Shown piece after piece: positions 37,039 through 48,092 of a stretch of DNA of 64,000 nucleotides. Made by a program: the position numbers and the translations under genes. Positions within the stretch are counted from its first letter, which is position 1, and each line of letters begins with the position of its first letter. Location: NCBI GenBank assembly GCA_958450325.1, contig OY288242.1:71286562-71350561 (forward strand). Reading direction: 5' to 3'. Below the pieces are notes generated by a model that searched no databases, was not told the origin of the DNA, and worked only from the letters and a program-made list of their open reading frames with translations. Source of the stretch: Agrostemma githago (taxonomy: Eukaryota; Streptophyta; Magnoliopsida; Caryophyllales; Caryophyllaceae).

Positions 37039-40000
37039 TCAGAACAGTTGTTCATCCTCGGTGTCTTCTTCAGTTTCCTCTCCATCGATGTCTTCATCTA
37101 CTTCATCCTCGTCATCCGCATCATTGCTTTGCTTGGTAGGCTGTTTAGGGGGTCGTTCTGCGTAAGGATTTGGACAGTTTCGTTTGTCGTGGTGCGCCAT
37201 CTGCTTGCAGTTATTGCACATTCGTTTCGGCTTTCTAGAAAGTGTGACCTTCTTTTCCTTGCTTGACAACATCCGCTTTCCGCTTCCCTTTGTCTTAGAA
37301 ATCTTAGGAGGTAGTATCGTGATATTTTCAGAGGTCGTACAACCAAGCATATTTTCCAGTTCATGTGTCTTGCCAATATTCCCCCCACCAGAAACTGGTT
37401 GCCTCTGCAACCTGAACTCCCGAATTAATCCGCACAAGCTTTCCACATCTGCCTTGTCTCCTGCCCTTAGAAGTCCCATTGTCTCATGGATTTCCGACCA
37501 CAATCTCGACATCTCTATCTGTTTTCTGTCGATGATGTCAGTGTTTTCGCCGTCTAATCCTTCATCACTGATACGAGCAGTGCGAACAGCCTCCTTTGTC
37601 CACCTTTTGGTTACCATGTTTTCGGGTATAGTGGTCAGCCCTTTCGATGAATATATCCAGATTACGTGTCTACACAATATCCCTCGCAAATTAAACAACC
37701 GACATGTGCAGCTTGATCCAGACGTACCTGGACAGATTCACATCCAATCTTTCAATCAGTAGAGACAGCAAATACGTTGGATATAATGGTTTGCAAAATG
37801 TAATGGAGTGCAGAAAGTGTTACTTTTTGGAATGTGAAATGTTACTGTAATTCATGGTCTGTGTTACTTTTATGCGTTTACAACACAGATGTCCAATTGC
37901 CATCCATAGTTACTCCAAAGCAGTATATGTGTTACAGTAATGAACGACTGGTGTTACTTTAAGGATTAATGAGTGATTTTAAGGAGTACCTGATATATAC
38001 TTGACCGTAAACTCCTTATCCCTCGTAGCATCCCTAACCAATGTCTCCTCAATCCCGTCCTTCTCAAGGAAGCCCCTCACGCTGCAAGTACCCACAGAAA
38101 ATTTCACCTCCACCTGGAATTCTTCAAATGCGGCATGGGTGTAAATTTTCGAAGCGTGATGTTCAATTGCCAGGTGGGTTGCTGTTTTTGGGGAAGCTTG
38201 TGCATTGTCATTGTCGAGTTTTTTCTGTGTATACCGTTGCTGGTCCATGGCGCTCTCGAATCGCATCCAGAATTCGACCAACGTCCCCGATTTTTGTTCG
38301 AATCTTTTGAAGAAACTGTTCTCACTCTCCGACCTTTGCGTGGTTCGCATTAAGCCGCCCATCTTCAAATCCCTGCAATGTGCCATCACCCACTGTCCCC
38401 TGATGGAGTATGTAGTTGAAAACCACTCGTCATCGCCCCCATGGAACTCCTCCATTATGTCACACCATTCCGCGTCGAACTCGTCTCCATCAATCTCCAC
38501 ATCCCATACTATAGCATTTAGTCTCTTAAAAAAATCCTGGTAGTCACTCCGGGCTGCACCGTATTTGGCAGGAACCTTGTTCAAGATATGCCACATACAG
38601 AAACGGTGTAGCGCCGTCTTAAACATTTTCTTCACCGCTGGTATAATGCCCGGATCTTGGTCGGTAATTATATACTCCGGCTCCTTACCTCCCATTGCAG
38701 TCAGAAATCTCTCAAACACCCAGACGAACGATTCATAATCCTCGTGCGCTATCAAAGCGCCAGCAAAGGTTACCGATCGTTTGTGATGATCAACGCCTGT
38801 GAACGGCGTGAATATCATCTTATATTTGTTCGTCCCGTACGTTGGGTCGAACGAAACTGCATCCCCAAATAACTGGTAGTTACGCCGCGCCTCACCGTCA
38901 GCCCAGAAAACCTTGCTCACACTCCCATCTTCATCCAGGTCGTAGTCAAAATAGAAACCCTTCCTATTCTTAGCCATGTCTTTGAATCGATCGATGAATA
39001 ACTGACCGTCCCTCTCATGTAGGAAGCACTTTATATCTCTCCCCCAGTTTTTGAAGTCAACCAAGCTCGCACCCACGTTTGCGAATCCCTCTACCTACTC
39101 CTTGCACATGTTGTATGTCCGCGTTGCGCCGATCTTCAGCTGTAAATAATAATCAAGCGTTGCAGCAATATGACATTAATACACCAGTTTTGTTACTCTT
39201 GTACTTAAGCAGTGTTACTCTATAGACTCACTGGTGTTACTCTATCAAAATTTACACCAGCTTATGCACATAATGGTCTAATCCAGGTGTTACTCTTATG
39301 CTTACGTACTGTTACTGTATAGAATCACTGGTGTTACTTTAGCAAAAGTAACTAGATTATGCACACATTGGTCTAATCAAGCTGTTACGACCTACTCACA
39401 TGTCATTCTATAAAAAAAATTGTGTTACTCCATACCCGCGAATTATTCAAGATCATTTGCTTATGGTACTTTGTCAGGTTCCTCGAGAGCTTTTGGAATT
39501 CTCTGTCTTTCGGTGAGATTAGTTCGTGGTTGTGGCCGATGTGGAACCTATCAATCTTGAAAATGCCTCCTTTATTGAACAGCCTAATCCTTGCCTTGCA
39601 CCCGCAACGACGGACTTTCGTCTTCTTTTTAATCGCGTCCACAACAACTACTTCCCCATCTACATCGTTAACAACTTTCACAGCTGCAGGTGTATTGTTA
39701 ACAGCCTTAACAGAGTTCGTATAACCCTGTCTGTTGCAGACTAGGAGCTTCGACTTTATCTCACCACCGTGCCATCGCTTCGTGGTGTACTTCCTCACAT
39801 CAAACCCGCAAGCCAGCGCGTAGATTTTGTAAAATTCCACTGCCTCATCAATTGTCCCGAATACCTGCTCCATGTATGGAGTGAAAACCTCACCCACATC
39901 TCTGCACCATTCCTGTGCATTCGGCTCTTTACCAATGCTTTCTGCCAAAAAGTAAGAAAAGTAACGCCAATGGGAATAAGTGTTACTGTAACTCATAAGT

Positions 40001-40862
40001 TGCGTTACTTTAAATATAAGAGGATGTTACTCCAACGACAGCGCTAAAAATCTTTTTTTAGTGTTACATTTTTGTGTTACTTTAATTACAATTAGGTATT
40101 ACTTTAATTCATTACTTGTGTTACTTCAATGCCATGTGTGCTTCAACATAAAGCAAAACAATAATATCGGTGAAACAATAATATCAATGAACCATAATAT
40201 TAATCCATGATTAATCAAACGAATTAAATTCCACCTTTTCCAGTGTTGTCTTGTGCGTTCGCATCTGTGGCGCAGGTACCTGCACAGAATCAAACAACGT
40301 TACATCAATGCAAATACTGTGTTACTATAATTGATAAGTGGTGTTACCCTAACGTGTACAATACGTTACTCCAGCATATCATCAAAACCCTTTTCCTTAA
40401 CGTTCATTTGTGTTACTGTAATTACAATTAAGTGTTACTTTAATTCAGAAGGCATGTTACTTCAACGACGAATCTGCGTTAATTGATATCAAAAAAATGT
40501 GTGTCAATGGATATCAGGGAAAATCTTGAAAAAAACCATCGAGACCTGTAATCTATGGAGATCGAGATATCAAAATACCATTGATACGAAACTATGAATC
40601 AAAACGCAATGACATCAAAAAGACGCAAATTGATACGAAATGTCATTGAAAGCACTATAAACATGAAGATCGACGTAAAAAAAAACGCAATTTGACGCGA
40701 TAAAACATTGATATGAAAACGGAGATTGAAAGCAATATTACTATTGAAATCCGTGAAGAAAAAACGAATAAAAACGTGAATGAATCACAGAAACTCACCA
40801 TTGTTATAACCGATTTGTTGCTTTTCAACCGTTGAAGACGATGATGCGGTTATTGAATCCAT
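37039..40862 (-). pseudogene. FAR1/FHY3-type MULE transposase of MULE-1, one nonsense codon
   Basis: Exons: 40862-40799 (ATG, MDSITASSSSTVEK), 40279-40235, 39941-39436, 39139-37990 and 37727-37039 (TGA). Exon 3 has the FAR1 DNA-binding domain (EAVEFYKIYALACGFDVRKY, CGCKARIRL, HNHELISPKDREF). Exon 4 is the MULE transposase core with candidate DDE residues in SFDPTYGTN, YIITDQDPG and RSESENSFF. Exon 5 has a SWIM zinc finger (CTCRLFNLRGILCRHVIWI), an acidic tail, and a CCHC knuckle (CNNCKQMAHHDKRNC). An in-frame TAG at 39097-39095 (15th codon of exon 4; TTG in the MULE-2 copy) truncates it before the catalytic core. The protein would bind element ends and catalyse cut-and-paste transposition. 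Confidence 0.9.
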
Positions 40863-41064
40863 TGTAGCAGATTTTCGAGATCAAAAATGATGAATTAGCG
40901 TGAATGAAGAAAGGGTTTTTCTGGTTTTTAGGTGTGAATGAACGTGGAATGGAAATGAACGTGAATGAAAATGAACGTGAATGATAGGAAGTTATTTGTT
41001 TCCTAAATTCTTGTGAGTTATTTTAGGAAAATAAATCTCCTTTTTTTTTTTAATTGGATGCATC
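40863..41064. other. MULE-1 subterminal region, transposase side
   Basis: Short stretch between the transposase start and the right TIR. GTGAATGAA(A/C)... is repeated around 40900-40990. Likely holds the transposase promoter; no clear TATA box assigned. Confidence 0.4.
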
Positions 41065-41151
41065 TTGTCCATCCATCCTCATCCCATCCAATGGATGGGA
41101 TGAGGACTTAGGGACTCACAAAGAGTAAGGGACTCATAAGAGCCTTGCTCT
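41065..41151 (-). repeat. MULE-1 right terminal inverted repeat
   Basis: It ends ...GGGACTCATAAGAGCCTTGC at about 41148 and is followed by (TA)n. Its inverse matches the left end at 29929-30015 (TGAGTCC, AAGTCCT, GATGGATGG). Confidence 0.7.
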
Positions 41152-41243
41152 ATATATATATATATACACACACACACACATACATATATATATATACATA
41201 CATATATATATACATACATACATACATATATATATATATATAA
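41152..41243. repeat. (TA)n/(CA)n microsatellite between the two MULEs
   Basis: A compound TATA/ACAC/TACA tract of about 90 bp separates the right end of MULE-1 from the left end of MULE-2. It may be the shared insertion target. Confidence 0.9.
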
Positions 41244-41617
41244 AAGGGATCAAGGGAGTTTGGTGAAAAGTGAGAAGTTGGTTTTGGCCCTTGATTTGGT
41301 TTGGATGAATGGCTAAGATTAATCAAAAAAAAAGAAAAAAGAGAGAATATGTCTGTGAATGACAAGCAGCAGGCAGCAGCAGACAGCAGCAGGGCAAAAG
41401 TACAGCATGCAATCACCATTCCTATCACCAAATCTATCACCCTTTCCATCAACAAAATTCACTCCCTCACCAAAATTTGAAAATCATCCCAAATCTCTCA
41501 CCAAGCTCTCACTAAAATTCGAAATTTATCCCAAATAAAAAAGCATCCCTCTATATATACCATTATTCAGAATAACTAAACCCTAATTCGTAAATTGCTG
41601 TACGTCTTTATGCTCTA
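41244..41617. other. MULE-2 left end and transposase upstream region
   Basis: This holds the presumed terminal sequence and a CAGCAGCAGGCAGCAG-type repeat (near 41366-41395). TATATATAC at 41562 and the ATG at 41618 would suit a promoter just upstream. No gene seen. Confidence 0.4.
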
Positions 41618-44600
41618 ATGGTGTTGTTCCTCGAAGAACCACGCGATGATCATATGCTTGAAAATGTGCAGTTGAAAATTTTTGGGCAACATGTAGGAGG
41701 TAAGATGGATATATACATATATATTTGGTTTGTTAAATGAGAAGAGTCACGAAAATGTGCAGTCGAACATTGTTTTGTTTGGTTTGATATTTTTGCAGAG
41801 TCACACCATTATAACGTGACAGTCATACTCAATATGACAGACCGTCACACGTTCACTGTTGTTGTAGTTGTTCTGCTGTATTACGTTGTATTACGTTGAA
41901 GGTTCTTTATTATTCCAAATATTTATGTTGGTTTCTTTATCTTTGTTATATTTATCATTGTATTTTTTTTTTGTTGTTGTTGTTCAGTATTGCATATTGG
42001 TTTGTAGTTGTGCTTGTAGTTCTTATGTGTTGTGGATATTAATCAAGGCAAATTATTATTTTGTTGGTTGCATGTAGTTGTAGTTTTAGTTGTAGGCGTA
42101 GTTGTATTACGTTGAAGTTACTTTACTATTCAAATAATATATGTTTGTTTCCTTATCATTGTTATATTTATTATTGTTGGTGTTTTTTTTGTTGTTGAGA
42201 AAATATATATATTTATTATTGTTGGTTTTGCATCTTGGGTTGTAGTTGTACTTGCTTTTGTTATGCGGTGCGGGTGTTAAGCTCTAACAATCATGCTGTT
42301 ATACGAGCAAAGTCACAGTCGTTGTTGAGAAAAGTCACATTTCAATAAGGTCAGAGATGAATGCGTGCGTTGCAAGATTGATAGTGTGTAATTTAGGGTC
42401 TCTTTTTTATTGTATAATATAGGGTTTTTTTGTTCCAACCTTTGATAATTTGTTTTTGTTCCAACCTATATGCTAGCTGAAGACATATTGATTGTCTCTT
42501 ACGTAGGGCAGAAGTTCGTGGACATCGATGGAGCATTCAAGTTTTATCAAGCTTACGCATTTTATTTTGGTTTCGAGGCGAAGAGGTACACGACAACTAG
42601 ATCATTTGATGGTTCGATCAAGAAGAAATTGTTGGCTTGTAACAAGGAGGGCAAAACAGCCAGCCAGAGCATGGTGAAGCTGTCGAGCATGGGAGAGAAG
42701 GAGGGGCAAGAGTATGTGGGATCTTACGAACCCAAAAGGATTACGAAGGCGACGAGGACGCAATGTGGAGCAAGAATTAGGCTATGTGCAATGATCGGGG
42801 GGTTTTATATTGAAGAGCTCATCGAGAAACACAACCACGATCTTGTGATGGTTAAGGACAGAGAGTTTCAAAAGTCATCTCGAAATCTATCAAGATATCA
42901 CAAGGAGATGATCGTCTGCAACTCGAGGGTGCGTAATGTCTGTCAACAATGTTGTTAGTGTATGGTTGACTGCTAACTGTGCGAGACCAATGCAGTTGCA
43001 TTTTTGTGTGTGCAGCTGAAGATCGGGGCGACTCGGACATACAGGATGTGCAAGGAGTTGTCGGGCGGATATCAGAACATCGGAGCATCGTTGGTTGATT
43101 TCAAGAACTGGGGGAGGGACGTCAAGTGCTTCGTTCACGAGCAAGATGGTCAATTGTTCATAGACCGGTTCAAGAGTTTGAGGGACAGTCAGAAGGATTT
43201 TTACTTTGACTACGATGTGGATGCAGACGGAAGTTTACGCAGGGTCATTTGGGCGGATGGTGCAGCTCGAAGGAACTACGCGGCATTCGGGGATGCAGTT
43301 TCGTTCGACCCAACGTACGGAACCAACGTGTATTCTATGGTGTTCACACCGTTCACTGGCATGGACAACCACAAACGGTCTGTCACGTTCTGTGGGGCGT
43401 TGCTATTAAAGGAGGACTACGAGTCATTTATATGGGTCCTCTCCCGGTTTATGGAAGCCATGGGCGGGAAGGAACCGTGTTATATCATTACCGACCAGGA
43501 TCCCGGTATTTTAAAAGCCGTACCAGAAATATTCAAATCAGCGCACCAACGGTGCTGCACGTGGCACATCAAGAACAAGGTTCCAACAAAGTACGGCAGG
43601 TCAAGAGAGGAGGCTTCGGAATTCGTAAAAGCACTCAATGCAATTATATGGGATGATGACATCGAGGCGTCGGAGTTCGACGACAGGTGGGGGCGGATTA
43701 TGATCGACCATGATGCTGTTGGGATCGAATGGTTCGAAAATATGTTCGAAGACAGGAGCAAATGGGTCGCCGCGCATTGCAGGGAGGTGAGGATGTCCGG
43801 AATTATGAGGACAACGCAGAGATCAGAGAGTGAGAACAGTTTCTTCAAAAAGTTTGAAGACAACAGAGGTACGTTGGTCCAGTTCTGGATGCGTTTCGAA
43901 AGTGCGATGGACCAACAGAGGCACATGCAGAAGAGGCTAGACAACGATAACCGGCAGACATTCCCCAAAACTGGAACGATGAATCCGATGGAGACCTATG
44001 CGGCAAGGGTGTACACGCACGTGGCTTTTGCATACTTTCAGGAAGAGGTCAAGTTTTCGCTGTATATGTGCAGCATTCGTGGGTATCACGAGAAGGACGG
44101 TCGAAGCGACAACACTTCTGGACTCCATCCGGGACCGCAGCTACATTGTTGAATACAATCCAGGTATTGGCATAGAAAGTCACTGTCCATGTTGTGAATG
44201 CACAACGTAACGAGTTTTATTCCATAATTCATTGAATGTGACTATACACAATAAAGGGTGCAACTCTGGATTGCGGTGCATGTGATTGTACAACGCGATT
44301 CGTTTGATTCTGCGACATAAGGACTGTGACTATGCAGCATAATGGGTGTGACTATACCCTGTAAAGATTGTGATTATACCTTTAGAAAGTCACATCCTGT
44401 ACGTTGCGTAGCCACTGCCCGTAATGTCAAGAGTCGCACTCTATATGTGTTTTTTAATGCACTCGCAGGTACCTGTGAGGTCAGTTGTACTTGCAGGAAG
44501 TTCGGTCGGTATGGAATTCTTTGCAGGCACGCCATTTGGATATACTCTTCGAAAGGACGGGAGACGATCCCGGAACGGTACGTGGCATGTAGATGGACAA

Positions 44601-45085
44601 AGGATGCTCTACGTAATGTTAATGCGTGTCCCCTGTCAGAGAGTCGCCTACGCGATGAGAAGGCTGTTACAGTCACGAGGCTGTTTTCGGAGTTCTATGA
44701 GACCGTCAGTCATGTCAGCAAAATGGGTAAGGAAGACGTTAGTAATCTAGCTGACGTCATTCGCGACTTCAGGTCCGATATTGCCTCTGTTGGCCCTTGT
44801 AGCAAGACGCAAGAATTAGAGGAGATCCTCGGCTGTACGAGCGCAATTGAAATAACCATATTGCCCCCGAAGAAAGCCAAGAACAAGGGCAGTGGGAAGC
44901 GGATGCTTTCTTCTAAGGCGAAGGCTGCTGCAATTGCCGCCAAGCCTAAACAACTGTGTAAGAACTGCAAGAGGATGGGGCACCATGACAAGAGGAACTG
45001 CCCCAACCCATTTGCTGAGTACCCACCTGTTGATGTTGAGGAGGAGGAGGACCCAGCAGGGATTGCCGAGGAGGATTGTTCATGA
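41618..45085 (+). pseudogene. FAR1/FHY3-type MULE transposase of MULE-2, one frameshift
   Basis: Proposed exons: 41618-41699 (ATG, MVLFLEEPRDDHMLEN), 42477-42928, 43016-44163 and 44469-45085 (TGA). Exon 2 is the FAR1 domain (AFKFYQAYAFYFGFEAKRY, CGARIRL, HNHDLVMVKDREF). Exon 3 is the transposase core (SFDPTYGTN, YIITDQDPG, RSESENSFF), closely following MULE-1. Exon 4 has a SWIM finger (CTCRKFGRYGILCRHAIWI), the GSGKRMLSSK segment shared with MULE-1, and a CCHC knuckle (CKNCKRMGHHDKRNC). Near 44096-44101 the frame shifts by one base: the end of the core continues as TLLDSIRDRSYIVEY in the next frame, matching MULE-1. Otherwise no stop. The first exon is the least certain part. Confidence 0.85.
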
Positions 45086-45127
45086 ATATCATCTGTTACT
45101 TAGGAACATTCTTTTTGAAAACACAAA

Positions 45128-46690
45128 GGTTGTCGACGTTTGAAATGGTCAAGGTCCGTGACATTTTTTTCGTATATTGCGGACCTCAATCATTTCTAAT
45201 ATGGTGTAAGTCGTAGATCATGGGGGCGATTTCCTTTTTTGTGAAACATAAAGACTTGTCGACATTTGAAATGGTCAAGGTCTGTGATATTGTATATGCT
45301 ATTGCGGACCTTAATTATTTCCAATATGGCGTAGTCGTAAAGCGTGGGGGTCCGTAAAATTGTTTTTGTTTTTTTGACTGTAAGAATACATTGAAATAGC
45401 AGTCGTTTTTATTCTGGAATGCAGCATCTTTGGCTACAAATACAGCTGTACAGGAACATTATGCCCTTAATATTTGGGTGACACGAAACAAGTGAGTGTG
45501 ATTGTGCAACACAATGAGTGCAACTTTACAGCAGGCAGTGTGTGATTGTAGAACAAGAGGTGGAGTGTGGTTACACTAATTGTGGGAGTGTGATTGTACA
45601 AGATAATGACTCTGATTCTTCAATACACTGACTGTGATTCTCCAAAATGAAGTGTAGAAACCTAAACTGGTTCTATGACATGATGACTGTGATTATACAC
45701 CATCTTTAGTGTGAATATAAAACTTGTTGAGTGTGACTATACACCATGTGTCTGTACATCAGAAAAATAGCGATGGAAATAGAGAAATAGCGCAATAGCG
45801 ATGGAAATATTTGTACATTAGAAAAAGTCCATCTCTTACACAACATGTAATACTTGCATACCCTTAAACGCGGAAAACATTCTACGACATAATGCGGAAA
45901 ACATCCATTGCATACCATTAAACGCTACACTTTAACATTCATTAAAACTTAAAACACATAAAAACGACCATTACTAAACGCTACATCTTAACCCATACAT
46001 ACTTAACCTCCGTACTTTTTAAGCATCTTATTCAAGTTGGCCAAGTCACGCTGGAACCTTTTCCTTGTGCGGAAACACTCCATAGACTTCTTCATCAAGA
46101 ACTGGATGTAGTTGTTCAGTTCGGCCTCTTTATGTGTATCGCTAGTGGACGCCACGAAGCTCCTCACGTCAATTGCAGTTGCGACTAGCTGCATGGCTCT
46201 TAATTCATTGGACACAGTGGAATCCAATAAACCAATGTACTCCTCGATCAAACTTCTGATCTCTTCTATTTTGCTGGCCATTTTTTATAAGGTTAAAGTG
46301 GTGGAGTTGTATGTAGGGGCTGGTAAAAGTGGTGAAGTTGAAGTGGTTAAGGTGGTAAAAATGACGTTGGTATTTTAAAGAGGGGGATGCAGTAAATAGG
46401 GGGTTGAAAATGAATGGGTTAGGCAGTAAAGGAGGGGTGAAAATTTAATGGGTTAGGTGGGGGGCTTATTCTCATAAATTTATTAGGGTTAAGGGATTGA
46501 GGTGGGTGTTGTGTTTCCCAACGTTTCATTGAGACTCACAAACATCCCTTCACAGTCACATCGGTTTTTTTTAAACATAAAGATTGTTGACGTTTGAAAT
46601 GGTCAAGGTGTGTGATATTCGTTACGTCTTTTGTCGATCTTAATTATTTCTAATATGGCGTAGTCGTAAAACATGGGGGTCCGTAAAATT
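45128..46690 (+). repeat. Three copies of a roughly 110-bp repeat
   Basis: GA(C/A)(G/A)TTTGAAATGGTCAAGG starts near 45134, 45262 and 46590. Each copy continues through TT(G/T)C-GA-CT-AAT-ATTT and AATATGG(C/T)GTA. The last two copies precede the two 92-residue ORFs at a similar distance, so they mark the edges of a duplicated segment of about 1.2-1.3 kb. Confidence 0.85.
46003..46281 (-). CDS. 92-residue ORF of MULE-2, copy 1, unknown function
   Basis: I do not recognise this protein. It begins MASKIEEIRSLIEEYIGLLD and ends LANLNKMLKKYGG. It is rich in charged and leucine/isoleucine residues with heptad-like spacing, so it is probably helical or coiled coil. There is no signal peptide or membrane segment. 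It lies between the convergent transposase and Ulp genes of MULE-2. A second copy at 47203-47481 is about 67% identical with no gap over all 92 residues, and both keep start and stop. Such retention after divergence suggests the product matters. MULE-1 has no visible counterpart in its Ulp-transposase spacer. Confidence 0.65.
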   Translation of the reverse strand: MASKIEEIRSLIEEYIGLLDSTVSNELRAMQLVATAIDVRSFVASTSDTHKEAELNNYIQFLMKKSMECFRTRKRFQRDLANLNKMLKKYGG

Positions 46691-47202
46691 GTTTTTGTTC
46701 TGGAATGCATTATCTTTAAACGTTACAAACATTATTAACTTAATATTTGGTTGACACAAAACAAGTGAGTGTGATTGTGCAATGCAATGAATGTGACTCT
46801 ACAGTAGGCAGGGTGTGACTCTACAACTAATTATGGGAGTGTGATTGTACAAGATAATGTCTGTGATTCTACAACACACTGACTGTGATTCTTCAAAATG
46901 AAGCGTAGAAACCTAAACTGGTTTTATTATACGATGATTATGATTATGCGCCATGTTGAGTGTGACTATAAAACTTGTCGAGCGTGACTGTACACCATGT
47001 GTCCATAAAAATAGAGAAATAGCGAAACAACAATAGAGAAATAGCGAAAAAATAGAAAAAGTCACATTCTGAAACATAAAAATATTCTTGAAACTTAAAA
47101 ACATCTATTACTTATATATTTTATATCTCAAAACACATTAAAACATCCATTACTTGAAACATGATACATCCATTACACGCTTCATCTTCGCTACATGCAT
47201 AA
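46282..47202. other. Spacer between the two 92-residue ORFs
   Basis: It holds a shared upstream block (TTGGTATTT, AATGGGTTAGG...), the third copy of the 110-bp repeat, and many GTGTGA(C/T)TnTACAA motifs (46760-47010). No other gene seen. Confidence 0.6.
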
Positions 47203-47481
47203 TTAACCTCCGTTTTTTTGAAGCATCTTCTTCAAGTTGGCCAAATCACACTGCAACGCTTTCTTAGTGTGGAAACATTCAATACACTTTTTCATCAAGA
47301 ATTCGATGTAGTCGTCCAGTTTGGTCTCCTTTTCTGTATTGCCAATGGATGCCATATAGGTCCTCGCGTCTATGACAGGAGCGACTAGCTGCATGGCTCT
47401 TAATTCATTGGATCTAGTGGTATTCAACAAACCATCGTACTCCTCGATCATTTTTCTGATTTCTTCTATTTTGCTTGCCAT
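47203..47481 (-). CDS. 92-residue ORF of MULE-2, copy 2, unknown function
   Basis: It begins MASKIEEIRKMIEEYDGLLN and ends LANLKKMLQKNGG. It has the same length as copy 1 and aligns without gaps. The best-conserved stretch is SNELRAMQLVA; YI-FLMKK and the Cys-Phe pair (ECF) are also shared. Differences are mostly conservative (K/R, D/E/N, I/V/M). The spacing of 1,200 bp between the two starts fits a segmental tandem duplication inside MULE-2. Function unknown. A role beside the transposase, such as a small helper or DNA-binding subunit, is only a guess. Confidence 0.65.
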   Translation of the reverse strand: MASKIEEIRKMIEEYDGLLNTTRSNELRAMQLVAPVIDARTYMASIGNTEKETKLDDYIEFLMKKCIECFHTKKALQCDLANLKKMLQKNGG

Positions 47482-48092
47482 TTTTTGTTAGGTTTAAAGA
47501 GGTGAAGTTGGAAGTAGTTGGAGTAAAAATGGTGTTGGTATTTGAAGGGGGGAGGCAGTAAAGGGGACAGTAAATATTAATTGAGTTAGGTGGGGGTCCT
47601 ATCCTTCTAAAGTAATTAGGGTTAGCAGAGGAGGTGATGGTTTGTGTTCTCAATGTGCATTGAGACTCACAAACATCACTTCGCAGTCGCACTCACAAAC
47701 ATCACTCAATGTACAGTTTATATTTTGTTGACATCGTTTTCGAACCATCGTTTTCTTATTGGGGAAATAATCCGATTTTACGGTGCGTCTATTGTTTTTT
47801 TGGTGTCTTCTGTAAATAAGGGAACCATCGGTTTTTTTAAGGTGAAATAAACTGAAAGTAAACGGATGGACATATATGCAGGGGTAGTTAGTATAATTAA
47901 TTAGTGATTTTGTGGTTGTCTGTCATGACTCTGCAGGAGTTTGACTGTGACTGTCAGTCAGAAGTTGCGTGATTGTATCACGTCGCACATGCGACCCTGA
48001 TACTGAGTTGTCATTCATCTGATACTCAGAAGATACTCCAACATGAGATTTTTTCTATATTCACAAAAAAATGTTTTTACTTCACTACACAT
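47482..48092. other. Spacer between 92-residue ORF copy 2 and the Ulp gene end
   Basis: The upstream block of copy 2 resembles that of copy 1. ACATCACTTCGCAGTC and CGCACTCACAAACATCACT are short repeats near 47670-47705. GTGACTGT motifs occur near 47925-47980. No gene recognised. Confidence 0.5.

Larger units (their letters stand above)
29929..41151. mobile_element. MULE-1: ULP-carrying Mutator-like element
   Basis: The left end (29929-30015) and right end (41065-41151) are imperfect inverted copies (left TGAGTCC...GAGTCCATGAGTCCTAATC; right, inverted, TGAGTCCC...GAGTCCCTAAGTCCTCATC). Both are bordered by (TA)n. Inside are a double Ulp1-like gene on the plus strand (31284-36436) and a FAR1/MULE transposase gene on the minus strand (40862-37039), converging. 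ULP-carrying MULEs (Kaonashi type) are known in plants. Both genes carry disabling changes. Non-coding parts are full of the motif GTGTTACTnTAAT. Confidence 0.85.

Noticed and set aside
43480..44676. Minus-strand open frames across the MULE-2 transposase
   Set aside because: Antisense shadows of a well-supported coding exon; the same holds for plus-strand frames over the MULE-1 transposase and SMG1.
37039..45085. FAR1/FHY3-like genes as domesticated host light-signalling factors
   Set aside because: Both lie inside TIR elements next to Ulp genes and carry a stop or frameshift. Domesticated FAR1 genes would be intact and lack TIRs.
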